A DNA stretch of 64,000 nucleotides from Lysobacterales bacterium (lineage in GTDB: Bacteria; Pseudomonadota; Gammaproteobacteria; Xanthomonadales; SZUA-38), in assembly GCA_028285525.1 (NCBI GenBank), contig JANQOZ010000077.1, positions 1-64,000 on the forward strand, in the 5' to 3' direction. Below are positions 33,906-43,541 of this stretch, piece after piece. Position numbers and translations under genes: made by a program. The first letter of the stretch is position 1. Every line of letters starts with the position of its first letter. The notes beneath the pieces are model-generated. The model made no database searches. It saw only the letters and a program-made list of their open reading frames with translations, and was not told where the DNA came from.

Positions 33906-35225
33906 TCAGTGAAGTTTGAGACGCGGCCGGATGACCTTGTTCACCGCACTGACGACAATCAGACACGCGCCCTTGAGCCAGCCGTGCACCGCCAGCAGGT
34001 GCATTCGGTATAGCGAGACATAAACCATGCGTGCGAGCCGACCTTCAACCGCCATCCGCCCGCCAACCAGATTGCCCATCAGGCTGCCCACGGTGGAGAA
34101 GCGGCTGAGCGACACCAGCGAGCCGTGGTCGGTGTAGCGAAACTCTCGGGGTGATTTGCCCTTAATGTCCCGCACAATGTTGTCGTAAACCGTGTCCGCC
34201 ATCTGGTGCGCAGCCTGCGCTCGGGGCGGCACCGGAAGTTTTGCGCCCGGCATCATGACGCAGGCGCAGTCGCCGATCGCGTAGATGGTGGGGTCCAGCG
34301 TGCTTTGCAGCGTGCGCGTCACAATCAGGCGGTTGTTTCGGTTGGTTTCCAGGCCGGCAATTCCCTGCAGATAGTCCGGTGCCTTCACTCCGGCCGCCCA
34401 TACCCGGATGTTCGCCGGAATGTGCTCACCGCTTTGGGTGAGCATCCCGTCTGAGGTCGCTTCCACCACCGGCTCGCTGCTGATCACCCGAACGCCCAGC
34501 GAGGTTAGCTCCTCTTCCGCCGCCGCGGCCAGCTTTTCGGGCAGCGCCGGCAGGATCCTCGGACCGGCCTCGATCAGCGTGACCTTGAGGCGGCTCTCGT
34601 CGAACACCTCCAGGCCGTAGTGGCGCAGCTCGGCGGCCGAGTTATAGAGCTCCGCCGCCAGCTCAACGCCCGTAGCGCCGCCGCCGACAATCGCTACCCG
34701 AACGTGCTCATCGCTTTCGGGCTTCGAGGTCATGGTGCGGCTCACCCGCAGGCAGTGGTTCAGCAGCTTCTGGCGAAAGCGATCGGCCTCCGCCCGGGTG
34801 TCCAGCATCAGGCAGTGCTGTTCGACGCCCCGGGTGCCGAAGCTGTTGCTGACCGAGCCCACGGCCAGCACCAGGTAGTCGTAGCGAATCCGGTGCTCAT
34901 CCATGATGATGCTCCCGTCTTCGTCTTCGATCGGGGCGAGCACAATCTCCCGGTCATCCCGGTTGATCGACTGCATCGTGCCGAGGAAAAAGCGAAAGCC
35001 GTTGCGGTGGGCGTGGGCGCGATAGCCCACTTCGTCGAGGTTGGCGTCCAGCGAACCGGCCGCGACCTCGTGCAGCAGCGGCTTCCAGATGTGTGTCGGG
35101 TTCTTGTCCACCAGCACGACGTCAAACTTTTTCCGGCCCAGCTTCTTGCCGAGCCGGGAGACCAGCTCGAGCCCGCCAGCGCCGCCGCCAACCACCACGA
35201 TCTGCGTCTTTTTGGTCTGCCCCAT
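33906..35225 (-). CDS. ndh: Type II NADH dehydrogenase (NDH-2)
   Basis: 439 residues. FAD motif VVVGGGAGGLELV at the N-terminus, NADH motif VAIVGGGATGVELAAEL in the middle, and TIYAIGDCA near the end; HIWKPLLHEVAAGSLD is the NDH-2 quinone-site region. Oxidises NADH and reduces quinone without proton pumping, bound peripherally to the membrane by an amphipathic C-terminus. ATG 35225 is used; the frame upstream has only weak extra residues. It shares an 80-bp promoter region with the divergent unknown gene. Confidence 0.9.
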   Translation of the reverse strand: MGQTKKTQIVVVGGGAGGLELVSRLGKKLGRKKFDVVLVDKNPTHIWKPLLHEVAAGSLDANLDEVGYRAHAHRNGFRFFLGTMQSINRDDREIVLAPIEDEDGSIIMDEHRIRYDYLVLAVGSVSNSFGTRGVEQHCLMLDTRAEADRFRQKLLNHCLRVSRTMTSKPESDEHVRVAIVGGGATGVELAAELYNSAAELRHYGLEVFDESRLKVTLIEAGPRILPALPEKLAAAAEEELTSLGVRVISSEPVVEATSDGMLTQSGEHIPANIRVWAAGVKAPDYLQGIAGLETNRNNRLIVTRTLQSTLDPTIYAIGDCACVMMPGAKLPVPPRAQAAHQMADTVYDNIVRDIKGKSPREFRYTDHGSLVSLSRFSTVGSLMGNLVGGRMAVEGRLARMVYVSLYRMHLLAVHGWLKGACLIVVSAVNKVIRPRLKLH

Positions 35226-35305
35226 GGGTGATCCCTGCCGAACGTTTACATCCCTGCGCTGCACCCACATCATACGCGTCTGAACCCAACCGATATACGC
35301 AGCGA

Positions 35306-36223
35306 TTGAGAATTCTCTATCTGACCGAGCCGCGGGAAGACTACCTCCAGGACCAGATCCTGTACGGCCTGCGGCAGCTCTTCGGGGCTGAAGTGGTGGA
35401 CTATCCCCGCAAGGACGTGATGTACGCCGGCGGCAGGGATGGCGAACTCTACGGCCGGGGGTTCACGCTCTGGCGACTGCTCGAAGACATCGACATCGAT
35501 CGCAGTCATATTTCCGAACGGCTGGCCCGCGGAGAATTCGAGCGCGTGATCTTCGGCAACGTTCGACGCCAGCGACCGCTGTTCTGGAAGATGCTGCGTT
35601 CCGGCCGATTCTGGGGTCGGAACAAGGGCCGCTTCGTGTTTCTGGACGGCCAGGACGGCGACCGCATGTTCGCCGCCACGGCACCCTTCGGGCCCTACTT
35701 CAAGCGCGAGTTCGGGCGACGTACCCTTAGCCGGGTCAAGCCGATCAGCTTTTCGATTCCCGCCGTCAAGGTACGCAACGAGGCCCTGCCCAAGACCCAG
35801 CTGTTTGGTCGGCACGTACAGTGTGAGGAGGCGTACAAGCTGCCGGAGGTGAAGGCGCACTGCGGCAGCGGCTACCTGTTCGATCAGGAGCACGACTACT
35901 ATCAGGATCTGGCGCAGTCGCGCTACGGCATCACCATGAAAAAGGGCGGCTGGGAATGCATGCGTCACTATGAGATTGCCGCCAACCATACCGTGCAGGC
36001 GTTTTACCGTCTCGGCGACAAGCCCGAGCGATGTGCGCCCCACGGCCTCAAAGACATGGTGAACGTGGTCAGCTTCGACAGCGCTGAAGAACTGGCGAAA
36101 AAGATTGAGCTTATCGAGAACGAAGGCCGCTACGAGGCGCTGCAGCAGAACACCGTGGACTGGGTACGCCAGCACACCTGTGAAGCCGCTGCTGCGCGGC
36201 TGATCGAACAGACGTCAGCCTGA
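35306..36223 (+). CDS. Unrecognised protein, glycosyltransferase-like N-terminal pattern
   Basis: About 305 residues, probable TTG start at 35306 because RILYLTEPREDYLQDQILYGLRQLFG begins immediately; no ATG is found upstream within the homologous-looking part and the ribosome site is weak. The opening beta-strand, helix and the later PHGLKDMVNVVSFDSAEELAKKIE resemble nucleotide-sugar transferases that contain a GT-B-like second domain, but this is uncertain. No signal or TM segment. Ends 17 bp before the convergent cysH. Confidence 0.55.
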   Translation: MRILYLTEPREDYLQDQILYGLRQLFGAEVVDYPRKDVMYAGGRDGELYGRGFTLWRLLEDIDIDRSHISERLARGEFERVIFGNVRRQRPLFWKMLRSGRFWGRNKGRFVFLDGQDGDRMFAATAPFGPYFKREFGRRTLSRVKPISFSIPAVKVRNEALPKTQLFGRHVQCEEAYKLPEVKAHCGSGYLFDQEHDYYQDLAQSRYGITMKKGGWECMRHYEIAANHTVQAFYRLGDKPERCAPHGLKDMVNVVSFDSAEELAKKIELIENEGRYEALQQNTVDWVRQHTCEAAAARLIEQTSA

Positions 36224-36239
36224 GTCGGGCAACGTCAGA

Positions 36240-36962
36240 TCAAACTTCGCTGTGAAGCCCGCACTCGCGCTTGAGCCCGAAGAAGCGCGTCTGCTCAACG
36301 CTGTCCACCTCGTGCAGTGATCGGGTGCTGTGCCAGTCGCCAATCGACACGTAGCCCTGATCCCAGAGCGGGTGGTACGGGAGATCGTGCGTCTTGAGGT
36401 ACTCATGAACCTGCCGGTCGCCCAGGTCAGCGATCGGGTGAACCTTGAAGCGTGAACCGTTGAGCTCAACCAGCTCACGCTGGCGGCGGCTGTCCGACTG
36501 ACTGCGCCGCAGACCGGCAAACCAGGTCTGCACGTTGAGCTCGTCCAGCGCTCGACGCATCGGCGTCACTTTGTTTTCCTGGTTGTAGGCCTCGATGCCC
36601 GCCAGCCCCTGCTCCCAGCGCTTGCCGTACATCGCCTCCTGCCAGGCCGGGCTCATGCGGGGTTGATACACCTTCAGGTTCAGCTTCAGGCGTTCACTCA
36701 GTTCGTCGACGAAGCGGTAGGTCTCGGGGAACAGGTATCCGGTATCGATCAGCACAACGGGGATGTCCGGCCATTCCTGAGTCATCAGGTGCAGCATCAC
36801 CGCGCTTTGCGCGCCGAAGCTCGAGCTCAGCACAAAAGGGCCGGGCAGGTGTTCCAGCGCCCAGCGAACCCGTAGTTCAGGCGTGAGCGCTTCCATCGTC
36901 TGGCTGGCACATGCAGCGGCCGCCTCGCGGGTCTGCTCTTCACACAGCGCGGTAAAGGTCAT
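36240..36962 (-). CDS. cysH: Phosphoadenosine phosphosulfate reductase
   Basis: 240 residues. Reduces PAPS to sulfite with thioredoxin in assimilatory sulfate reduction. [12 protein letters not shown] is the PP-motif, [13 protein letters not shown] and [11 protein letters not shown] are conserved blocks, and the catalytic Cys lies in ECGLH at the C-terminus. The CC/CxxC pairs of 4Fe-4S APS reductases are absent, so PAPS, not APS, is the expected substrate. Last gene of cysJIH, ATGA overlap with cysI. Confidence 0.93.
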   Translation of the reverse strand: MTFTALCEEQTREAAAACASQTMEALTPELRVRWALEHLPGPFVLSSSFGAQSAVMLHLMTQEWPDIPVVLIDTGYLFPETYRFVDELSERLKLNLKVYQPRMSPAWQEAMYGKRWEQGLAGIEAYNQENKVTPMRRALDELNVQTWFAGLRRSQSDSRRQRELVELNGSRFKVHPIADLGDRQVHEYLKTHDLPYHPLWDQGYVSIGDWHSTRSLHEVDSVEQTRFFGLKRECGLHSEV

Positions 36963-38671
36963 GGCGTCACCTCGTGAATCTCTCGACCGTGGACCACCGG
37001 TGCCACCACGCCGCTGCGAATCAAAAAATCACCGAAGTGTTCTTCGGGTTCGCGATCCCGGGCGTATTGGGCAAACAGCGGATCCAGCAGCCCGCGAAGC
37101 TCGCTGTCGGGCACGTTATCCCGGTAGAGCCGGTTGAGTCGGGTGCCCTCACTGTCGCCACCGAGGAACACGGCGTAGCGCCCTTCGCTTTTCCCTACCA
37201 GGCCGATCTCCGCAGCGTAAGGGCGGGCGCAGCCGTTGGGGCAGCCGGTCATGCGGATCACCATCGGCTCATCCTCCAGGCCATGGCTCACCAGTGAGTC
37301 GTCGAGCTCGTCGATGAGCGAGGGCAGATAGCGCTCGCTCTCCGCCATCGCCAGCCCGCAGGTGGGAAAGCCGACGCAGGCCATCGCGTTGGCGCGCAGG
37401 GGGCTGGCGCCCGCGCTGAGTCCGTACTCATCGATCAGCACCTCGATATGGGCTTTGTCGAGCCGATCGATGCCGCTGATGATCACGTTCTGATTGGCGG
37501 TGAGACGAAACTCACCCTTATGGACCTTGGCGATTTGCCGGAGACCCGTCATGAGCTGCTGCTCCGGCAGATCTTTGATGCGGCCGTTTTCGACGTTGAC
37601 GCCGAAGTGCCACTCACCGGCGTCGTCCTGCAGCCAGCCAAGGATATCGCCACGATGGGTGAACTGGATCGGTCGGGCCGGCGCCAGCGTCGCGCCCGAG
37701 CGCTGCTGTACCTGCTCAGCGAACCAGTCGATGCCCCGATCGTCGATCGTGTACTTGAGGCGGGCGTGCTTGCGATTCGTTCGGTCGCCAAAATCCCGCT
37801 GCGTGGTCACCACCGCTTCGCTGATGGCCGTGAGCGCCTCGGGCTCGACAAAGCCGATCACCTGGCCGAGCATCGGATAGGTTTCGCGCACGCCGTGCGC
37901 CATGCCCATGCCGCCGCCCACGGAGACGTTGAAACCGACGAGCTTGTCGTTCTCAACGATCGCGATAAAGCCCAGGTCCTGCGTGTAGATATCGATATCG
38001 TTGACCGGCGGAATGACCAACCCCATTTTGAATTTCCGGGGCAGGTAGGTATCGCCGTAAATCGGCTCCCGCGGCGTTGTCGACTCCGGGCCAGGCTGTT
38101 TTTCCCCGTCCAACCAGATCTCGTGATAGGCGCCGGTCGCCGGCGTCAGGTGATCCGAGAGCGCCTGGGCCCACCGGGCGACCTGCTTCTGAACCTTGGC
38201 GCTCGCGGCCAGCGGGCTGGCCATGACGTTTCGGTTGACGTCACCACAAGCGGCTAGGGTATCGAGCAGGCTTGCATTGATCCCGGCCACGGTTTCCTTG
38301 AGCTGTCGCTTGATCACCCCGTGAAACTGGAACGCCTGGCGGGTTGTCAGGCGCAGCGTGCCGTTGGCGTGAGTTTGGGCGAGCTGGTCCATCGCCAGCC
38401 ACTGCGCAGGCGTGCAGATGCCGCCCGGTACGCGAGCGCGAATCATAAAGGAAAACGCCGGCTCCAGCTTTTGTCGGCGCCGCGCCGCGCGGCTGTCACG
38501 GTCATCCTGCTGGTAGATGCCGTGGAACTTACTGAGCTGCGTGTCGTCCTCCGCAATCGCGCCGGTCACGTCGTCCAGCAGGCTTTCGCTTAAGGTTCCC
38601 CGCAGGTTTTGACTGGCCGATTTGATGCGCTCGACGTCGCTCAGCGCACCCTTTTTTGTGTCGTCGGACAT
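36959..38671 (-). CDS. cysI: Sulfite reductase hemoprotein beta-component
   Basis: 570 residues. Six-electron reduction of sulfite to sulfide, with siroheme and a 4Fe-4S cluster bound by [14 protein letters not shown] (C-x5-C) and GCPNGCARP (C-x3-C). The substrate-side [13 protein letters not shown] block and [15 protein letters not shown] region are present. The ATG overlaps the cysJ stop (TGATG), so both subunits are made together. Length matches E. coli CysI. Confidence 0.95.
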   Translation of the reverse strand: MSDDTKKGALSDVERIKSASQNLRGTLSESLLDDVTGAIAEDDTQLSKFHGIYQQDDRDSRAARRRQKLEPAFSFMIRARVPGGICTPAQWLAMDQLAQTHANGTLRLTTRQAFQFHGVIKRQLKETVAGINASLLDTLAACGDVNRNVMASPLAASAKVQKQVARWAQALSDHLTPATGAYHEIWLDGEKQPGPESTTPREPIYGDTYLPRKFKMGLVIPPVNDIDIYTQDLGFIAIVENDKLVGFNVSVGGGMGMAHGVRETYPMLGQVIGFVEPEALTAISEAVVTTQRDFGDRTNRKHARLKYTIDDRGIDWFAEQVQQRSGATLAPARPIQFTHRGDILGWLQDDAGEWHFGVNVENGRIKDLPEQQLMTGLRQIAKVHKGEFRLTANQNVIISGIDRLDKAHIEVLIDEYGLSAGASPLRANAMACVGFPTCGLAMAESERYLPSLIDELDDSLVSHGLEDEPMVIRMTGCPNGCARPYAAEIGLVGKSEGRYAVFLGGDSEGTRLNRLYRDNVPDSELRGLLDPLFAQYARDREPEEHFGDFLIRSGVVAPVVHGREIHEVTP

Positions 38672-40455
38672 CAGTACACGTCCCGCCGGTAGCGACCGCT
38701 GCGCTTGAGCTCGGCCAGGTAAGCCTCGGTTTCTTCATCGCTCAGCCCGCCGTGGGTCTGGACCAGCCGGGTCAGCGCGGCGTCCACATCCGGCGCCATG
38801 TGCTCAGCGTCACCGCAAACGTAGACGCAGGCACCCGCCACCAGCCAGGCAAAAAACGTATCACCCTGCTCCTCCATCAAATGCTGGACGTAGCGCTTCT
38901 CAGCCTGGTCGCGAGAGAAAGCCGCGCTCAAACGGCTGAGCAGGCCGCTCTTGCGCCAGCGCAGCCATTCGATCTGATACAGAAAGTCTGTTTCGAAGTG
39001 ACGGTCACCAAAGAACAGCCAGTTTTCCCCGACCTTACCCAGCGTGTCGCGCTGCTGCTCTCGCTCTTGTAGAAAGGCGCGAAACGGCGCAACGCCGGTC
39101 CCGGGGCCGATCATGATGATGGGCGTCTCCGGATTGTCCGGCAGGCGGAACCGCGGATTGGCGTCCAGGAACACCCGAAGCTCGTCACCGGGCTTCAGCT
39201 CAGCCAATGCGGTGGAGGCAGCCCCGTAATGGGGTTCATCGAACGCCTCGAAATTCAGGCGGGCCACGGTCAGGTGGACCGACTCCTCGTCGACCGTCGG
39301 GGATGAGGCGATCGAGTAAGCCCGGTGCGCCAGCGGCGCCAGCAGGTCGACGAGGGCCTGCGCCGAGAGTTCGACCGGGTACTGGGTCAGCAGGTCGACC
39401 ACCTGGTGGTCAAAGAGAAACTCCCGCAGGTTGCCTTCGGGGCTGAGCGCCAGGCTCAGAGGCTCCGCATCGCTGATGGCGGCGTAGCGCTCGAGCACCG
39501 GTCGGGACAACCGGGTCAGTTCCCGTTCCGATTTGAGCGCCTCCGCCAGAGGCAGCGTTTGGTCATCCAGCTGCACCGGCGTGTCGCCGGCGAGACCCGT
39601 GGCCGAGAGCACCCGGTCCACCAGCTCCGGCGGATTGTCGGCCAGCACGGCCAGCGAGTCGCCGGGCTGGTACCGGATACCTGAATTTTCCAGCGACAGC
39701 TCAAGGTGTCGCACGTCTTTGCCGGAGCCGTCGCCCGTGATCTTCTGGTTGACCTCCACACTCGCCAGGAAGGGATTCTTGCGGCTGAAGGTCACCGGCG
39801 CCGGATCGGGCACCGCGCGCAGAACGGGGCCCGGAACCGGCTCGGGCCTGAGCTGCTCCAGCACCTCCTGCTGCCAGGCCTCGGCCGGCGTTTCGTAATC
39901 GAGATCGCACTCGACGCGGGGCAGGAGGGCGGTCGCGCCGCGGGCCGCCAGGCGCTCATCAAAGTCGCGCCCGGTTTGGCAGAACTGCGCGTAGCTGCTG
40001 TCGCCAAGCGCCAGAACGGCGTACTTGAGCTGCTTCAGGGATGGACCATCTGTTTCGCCAAGGGCATCAAACAGCTCTTTGGCGTCGTCCGGCGGATCCC
40101 CCTCACCGTGCGTGCTGACCACCACCAGCAGGTACTGTTCTTTGGCCAGCCGCGCGGGCGAGTAGTCCGCCATGTTGACCGCCCGGAGCTTGAGACCCAG
40201 GGACGCACCGCTGGCGGCCAGCGCCTCGGCCACACCCTGGCTGTTCCCCGTCTGGGACCCATAAAGGACGGTGCCGCTGACGGTCGGCTGCGCAGCCTGC
40301 GCCGGCGCGTCAGCCAGCGCGGCGCCACCGGCGGCGGCCAGGCCTGCCAGATAGCCGCTGGCCCAGAGCTGCTGCTGCGCGCTCCATTGCGCGGCAAGCT
40401 GCCCGAGCTGCTCACGGGCGGGATCGCTGATCGGTGTGGGGACTGCCGCTGACAT
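38671..40455 (-). CDS. cysJ: Sulfite reductase flavoprotein alpha-component
   Basis: 594 residues. Flavodoxin-like FMN domain with VLYGSQTGNSQGVAEAL, ferredoxin-NADP reductase-like FAD part (RAYSIASSP; HLTVARLNFE) and the NADPH site GPGTGVAPFRAFLQERE, ending RYRRDVY as in CysJ. Passes electrons from NADPH via FAD/FMN to CysI. It is the first gene of cysJIH, with the putative promoter between 40456 and 40615; no CysB site can be assigned with confidence. Confidence 0.95.
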   Translation of the reverse strand: MSAAVPTPISDPAREQLGQLAAQWSAQQQLWASGYLAGLAAAGGAALADAPAQAAQPTVSGTVLYGSQTGNSQGVAEALAASGASLGLKLRAVNMADYSPARLAKEQYLLVVVSTHGEGDPPDDAKELFDALGETDGPSLKQLKYAVLALGDSSYAQFCQTGRDFDERLAARGATALLPRVECDLDYETPAEAWQQEVLEQLRPEPVPGPVLRAVPDPAPVTFSRKNPFLASVEVNQKITGDGSGKDVRHLELSLENSGIRYQPGDSLAVLADNPPELVDRVLSATGLAGDTPVQLDDQTLPLAEALKSERELTRLSRPVLERYAAISDAEPLSLALSPEGNLREFLFDHQVVDLLTQYPVELSAQALVDLLAPLAHRAYSIASSPTVDEESVHLTVARLNFEAFDEPHYGAASTALAELKPGDELRVFLDANPRFRLPDNPETPIIMIGPGTGVAPFRAFLQEREQQRDTLGKVGENWLFFGDRHFETDFLYQIEWLRWRKSGLLSRLSAAFSRDQAEKRYVQHLMEEQGDTFFAWLVAGACVYVCGDAEHMAPDVDAALTRLVQTHGGLSDEETEAYLAELKRSGRYRRDVY

Positions 40456-40615
40456 AACTGACTCATCCTGAAAAATCGGACGGTCAGACTAACCAGCGGT
40501 CATGGTCAAAAAAACGATTTATGCGCTATGGCAACATAACCAGCAGCGCTAAAGCCGCTGTCGGCAGGGGTATAGCCTGGCTATCTCAGGAGCTTGTGCC
40601 GCCGGGCCGGCGAGT

Positions 40616-40852
40616 CTATTCAGACGCCTCGGCAAGCTGCTTTTCCAGCTCATCGAGCTTCTGTCGGGTACGCGCCAGAACGGCCTGCTGTGCGTCAAAC
40701 TCCTCGCGGGTGACTAGGTCCAGACGGTCAAACCACGATTGAGCAACGGCCCGGAAGTTGGCCTTAAAGTCATCGCCTGCCTCACGCAGCGACTCGGGAA
40801 CGAGGCGATTCAGCGCGGTCGCCAGTTCGTCAATTTTTTGCGGGTCCAACAT
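40616..40852 (-). CDS. ubiK: Ubiquinone biosynthesis accessory factor UbiK
   Basis: 78 residues, usual for UbiK (BMFP/YqiC family). The N-terminal amphipathic part MLDPQKIDELATALNRLVPES and the long C-terminal coiled coil (REEFDAQQAVLARTRQKLDELEKQLAE) are typical. In E. coli it helps the UbiI/UbiJ complex for aerobic ubiquinone synthesis. Monocistronic, divergent from amtB. Confidence 0.9.
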   Translation of the reverse strand: MLDPQKIDELATALNRLVPESLREAGDDFKANFRAVAQSWFDRLDLVTREEFDAQQAVLARTRQKLDELEKQLAEASE

Positions 40853-40995
40853 CGTCGCCCTCCGGCAAAACGTCAGTGATCAGTGCAGATCGCGAAGGAT
40901 ACCCCTGGAGAGCGTGAAGGCCCAGCCAAGCTCGCCAACGCTCTGTGATTCTGTCCGAAGCTGACACCCCAAAACAGTGCATGATGCAGTCAATT

Positions 40996-41012
40996 CGCAC
41001 CATGTTGGTGCG
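40996..41012. promoter_or_regulatory. NtrC (NRI) binding site
   Basis: CGCACCATGTTGGTGCG is a 17-bp palindrome with perfect 7-bp arms (CGCACCA/TGGTGCG) and matches the NtrC consensus GCACCA-N3-TGGTGC, reverse of the E. coli glnA enhancer pattern. Its centre lies roughly 95 bp upstream of the expected transcription start. Confidence 0.85.
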
Positions 41013-41073
41013 TTTTCCGATCCTTCGCCGCAGCAGCCCTCGGCAGCAGGGCGCTTTGAGATGGGGCATGGGT

Positions 41074-41088
41074 TGGCACGGCACTTGC
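41074..41088 (+). promoter_or_regulatory. Sigma-54 promoter of amtB-glnK
   Basis: TGGCACGGCACTTGC has the exact TGGCAC-N5-TTGC form with 10 bases between the invariant GG and GC. Start site expected near 41100, ~80 nt leader to the GTG at 41182. With the NtrC site it predicts expression under nitrogen limitation. Confidence 0.9.
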
Positions 41089-41181
41089 GTACCTGACGTG
41101 CCAACCCGGTCACGGTTTGGACCCAGCGACGCGCGATCGGGCGTCAGCCGGCAATAACAACAGGCAACAAGAGGCTCACAC

Positions 41182-42441
41182 GTGGAACAACTGGCGCAGG
41201 TAAGTTACGCCCTCGACACCTTTTACTTTCTGGTTTGCGGGGCACTGGTCATGTGGATGGCGGCCGGTTTCACCATGCTGGAAGCCGGGCTGGTCCGGTC
41301 CAAGAACACCACCGAGATCCTGGCGAAAAATATCGGGCTCTACTCCATCGCCTGTCTGATGTATCTGCTGTGTGGTTACGGCTTGATGTATGGCGACTCG
41401 GATAGCGCCTTCATCCCCGCCCTGACCGACCTGCTGGTCGGCAGCGCTGACTCCAGCCCCGAGGCGGTGATGGCCGGCGGTGAGGATGCGCCGTCACACT
41501 CCGACCTCTCCGATTTCTTTTTCCAGGTGGTTTTTGTCGCCACCGCCATGTCGATCGTGTCTGGCGCGGTCGCCGAACGGATGCGCCTCTGGGCGTTTTT
41601 TGCCTTTGCGGTAGTGATGTGCGGCTTCATCTATCCCGTGCAGGGTTACTGGAAGTGGGGTGAGGGTTTTCTCCACCAGCAGGGCTTTCAGGACTTCGCC
41701 GGCTCTGGCGTTGTGCACCTCTGCGGCGCCGCCGCGGCGCTGGCCGGCGTCCTGCTGCTCGGCCCTCGCAAGGGCAAGTTCGGCCCGGACGGCAGCCCCC
41801 GCGCCATCCCCGGCGCCAACCTGCCGCTCGCTACGCTCGGAACCTTTGTGCTCTGGCTCGGCTGGTTCGGCTTCAACGGGGGCTCACAGCTCAAGATTGC
41901 TGACGTGGAAAACGCCAATGCGGTGGCGCTGATTTTCACCAACACCAACGCGGCTGCCGCGGGGGGGGTGATCGCCGCCGTGATCCTGTCGCGCCTGTGG
42001 TTCAAAAAGGCGGACCTCACCATGATGCTGAACGGTGCCCTGGCCGGTCTCGTCGCCATTACCGCCGAGCCTCTGACGCCTACACCGCTAGTAGCGACCC
42101 TCATCGGCGCCGCCGGCGGACTGCTCGTGGTGGTATCGATCATCACCATGGACAAGCTGAGAATCGATGATCCGGTCGGCGCCATCTCGGTCCACGGCGT
42201 TGTCGGCTGCTGGGGACTGCTGGCCGTACCGCTGACCAACGGCGACGCCGGGTTCGGAACTCAGCTGCTCGGCCTGGTGACCATCTTTGTGTGGACCTTT
42301 GTCGTCAGCCTGCTCGCCTGGGGTGCGCTTCGGGCAGCCATGGGTATCCGGGTCAGCGAAGAAGAAGAGATGCAGGGAGTCGACATGTCAGAGTGCGGCA
42401 TGGAGGCTTATCCCGAGTTTATGCACGGCGGCATGAAGTAA
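41182..42441 (+). CDS. amtB: Ammonium transporter AmtB
   Basis: 419 residues, 11 TM segments expected. Signature region DFAGSGVVHLCGAAAALAG, the ERMRLWAF segment after GAVAERM, GAISVHGVVGCWGLLAVPL with a conserved pore His, and the C-terminal cytoplasmic extension (about 40 residues) that binds GlnK. It conducts ammonium, regulated by GlnK. The start is GTG with AAGAGG upstream. No long signal peptide is seen. Co-transcribed with glnK, 18 bp apart, from the NtrC/sigma-54 promoter. Confidence 0.95.
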   Translation: MEQLAQVSYALDTFYFLVCGALVMWMAAGFTMLEAGLVRSKNTTEILAKNIGLYSIACLMYLLCGYGLMYGDSDSAFIPALTDLLVGSADSSPEAVMAGGEDAPSHSDLSDFFFQVVFVATAMSIVSGAVAERMRLWAFFAFAVVMCGFIYPVQGYWKWGEGFLHQQGFQDFAGSGVVHLCGAAAALAGVLLLGPRKGKFGPDGSPRAIPGANLPLATLGTFVLWLGWFGFNGGSQLKIADVENANAVALIFTNTNAAAAGGVIAAVILSRLWFKKADLTMMLNGALAGLVAITAEPLTPTPLVATLIGAAGGLLVVVSIITMDKLRIDDPVGAISVHGVVGCWGLLAVPLTNGDAGFGTQLLGLVTIFVWTFVVSLLAWGALRAAMGIRVSEEEEMQGVDMSECGMEAYPEFMHGGMK

Positions 42442-42801
<360 letters not shown>

Positions 42802-42809
42802 CGAGTCGC

Positions 42810-43352
42810 TCAGCCCCAGATGTAGCGGGTGGTGCCGGAGCGTCGGCGCCGGCGCATCCGCGACTGGAGCACAGCTCGGCGGTCAGCCAGCCAGGCCTCC
42901 CGCGCCGCATCGTTGTCTTTCCGGTCTCTCAGCCGGGCTTCGTGGTTTTCCCGGTATGCGCAGAAGTCCCGGTACGCCTCCAGATCGTGCTTGAGCTCCC
43001 GGGTGACCAGCTCAATCATGATCGCATCATCGACAAATCCCAGTGTCGGAACGCTGTCCGGGATGAGGTCCTCCGCGTCAGCAAAATAGGCCAGCGCGCT
43101 GGCGATCCGCTGGCGGTCTTTGCCTGAGATTTTCCACTCCTGATCGGCCAGCATATCGACCATCTGTTCCAAACAGCCAAGCCGTCCCTGAACAAACGCG
43201 GGCAGCTTGCGGCTTTTGCTGGCGGCGATCAGCTCCCGAGCGGCGTCCACCACCTCTTCCACCGGTTTGTCGGTATTGCTCGCCTTACGCATCGCGCCTC
43301 GAAAATGTTTGAGGTAAGCATCACTCAGTTCGAGCACAATCTTCAGCGACAT
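42810..43352 (-). CDS. DUF1232/YkvA-like protein
   Basis: 180 residues. The YkvA/DUF1232 core is in ALAYFADAEDLIPDSVPTLGFVDDAIMIELV, then an extended charged helix and an Arg-rich end RMRRRRRSGTTRYIWG. The N-terminal 90 residues are helical and not assigned. Function unknown. Single gene, convergent with glnK. Confidence 0.75.
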   Translation of the reverse strand: MSLKIVLELSDAYLKHFRGAMRKASNTDKPVEEVVDAARELIAASKSRKLPAFVQGRLGCLEQMVDMLADQEWKISGKDRQRIASALAYFADAEDLIPDSVPTLGFVDDAIMIELVTRELKHDLEAYRDFCAYRENHEARLRDRKDNDAAREAWLADRRAVLQSRMRRRRRSGTTRYIWG

Positions 43353-43506
43353 GAACAGCTCCTTGGCGGGTGGTCAGCATAACGAGGCCCACCAGCATAA
43401 GGCCTGCTGCCGGCGCAGAGACCCAACCGGCGCGTTAACCGCAATCGCCGCAACACGCATGCTGATCAGCGCAACATACCCACCCTTAAGCGCCCGTTGT
43501 CGTATT

Positions 43507-43535
43507 GCCGGCGCCGACAGAAAGACGGCGCCGGC
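43507..43535 (-). terminator. Hairpin after the DUF2330 gene
   Basis: GCCGGCGCCG (43507-43516), loop of 9, CGGCGCCGGC (43526-43535): a perfect 10-bp stem 7 bp past the DUF2330 stop. On the minus strand it is followed by AATACG and not a T run, so it may be a weak or Rho-assisted terminator, or protect the 3' end. Confidence 0.45.
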
Positions 43536-43541
43536 GGTGTC

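Larger units (their letters stand above)
40853..41181 (+). promoter_or_regulatory. Promoter region of amtB-glnK
   Basis: 329 bases without a gene between ubiK and amtB. It contains an NtrC-type palindrome (40996-41012) and a sigma-54 promoter (41074-41088), listed separately. A TGCATGATGCA palindrome lies about 20 bp upstream of the NtrC site. Nothing else recognisable. Confidence 0.7.

Noticed and set aside
40973..40984. TGCATGATGCA palindrome near the NtrC site as a second enhancer
   Set aside because: Lacks the GCACC/GGTGC core of NtrC sites.
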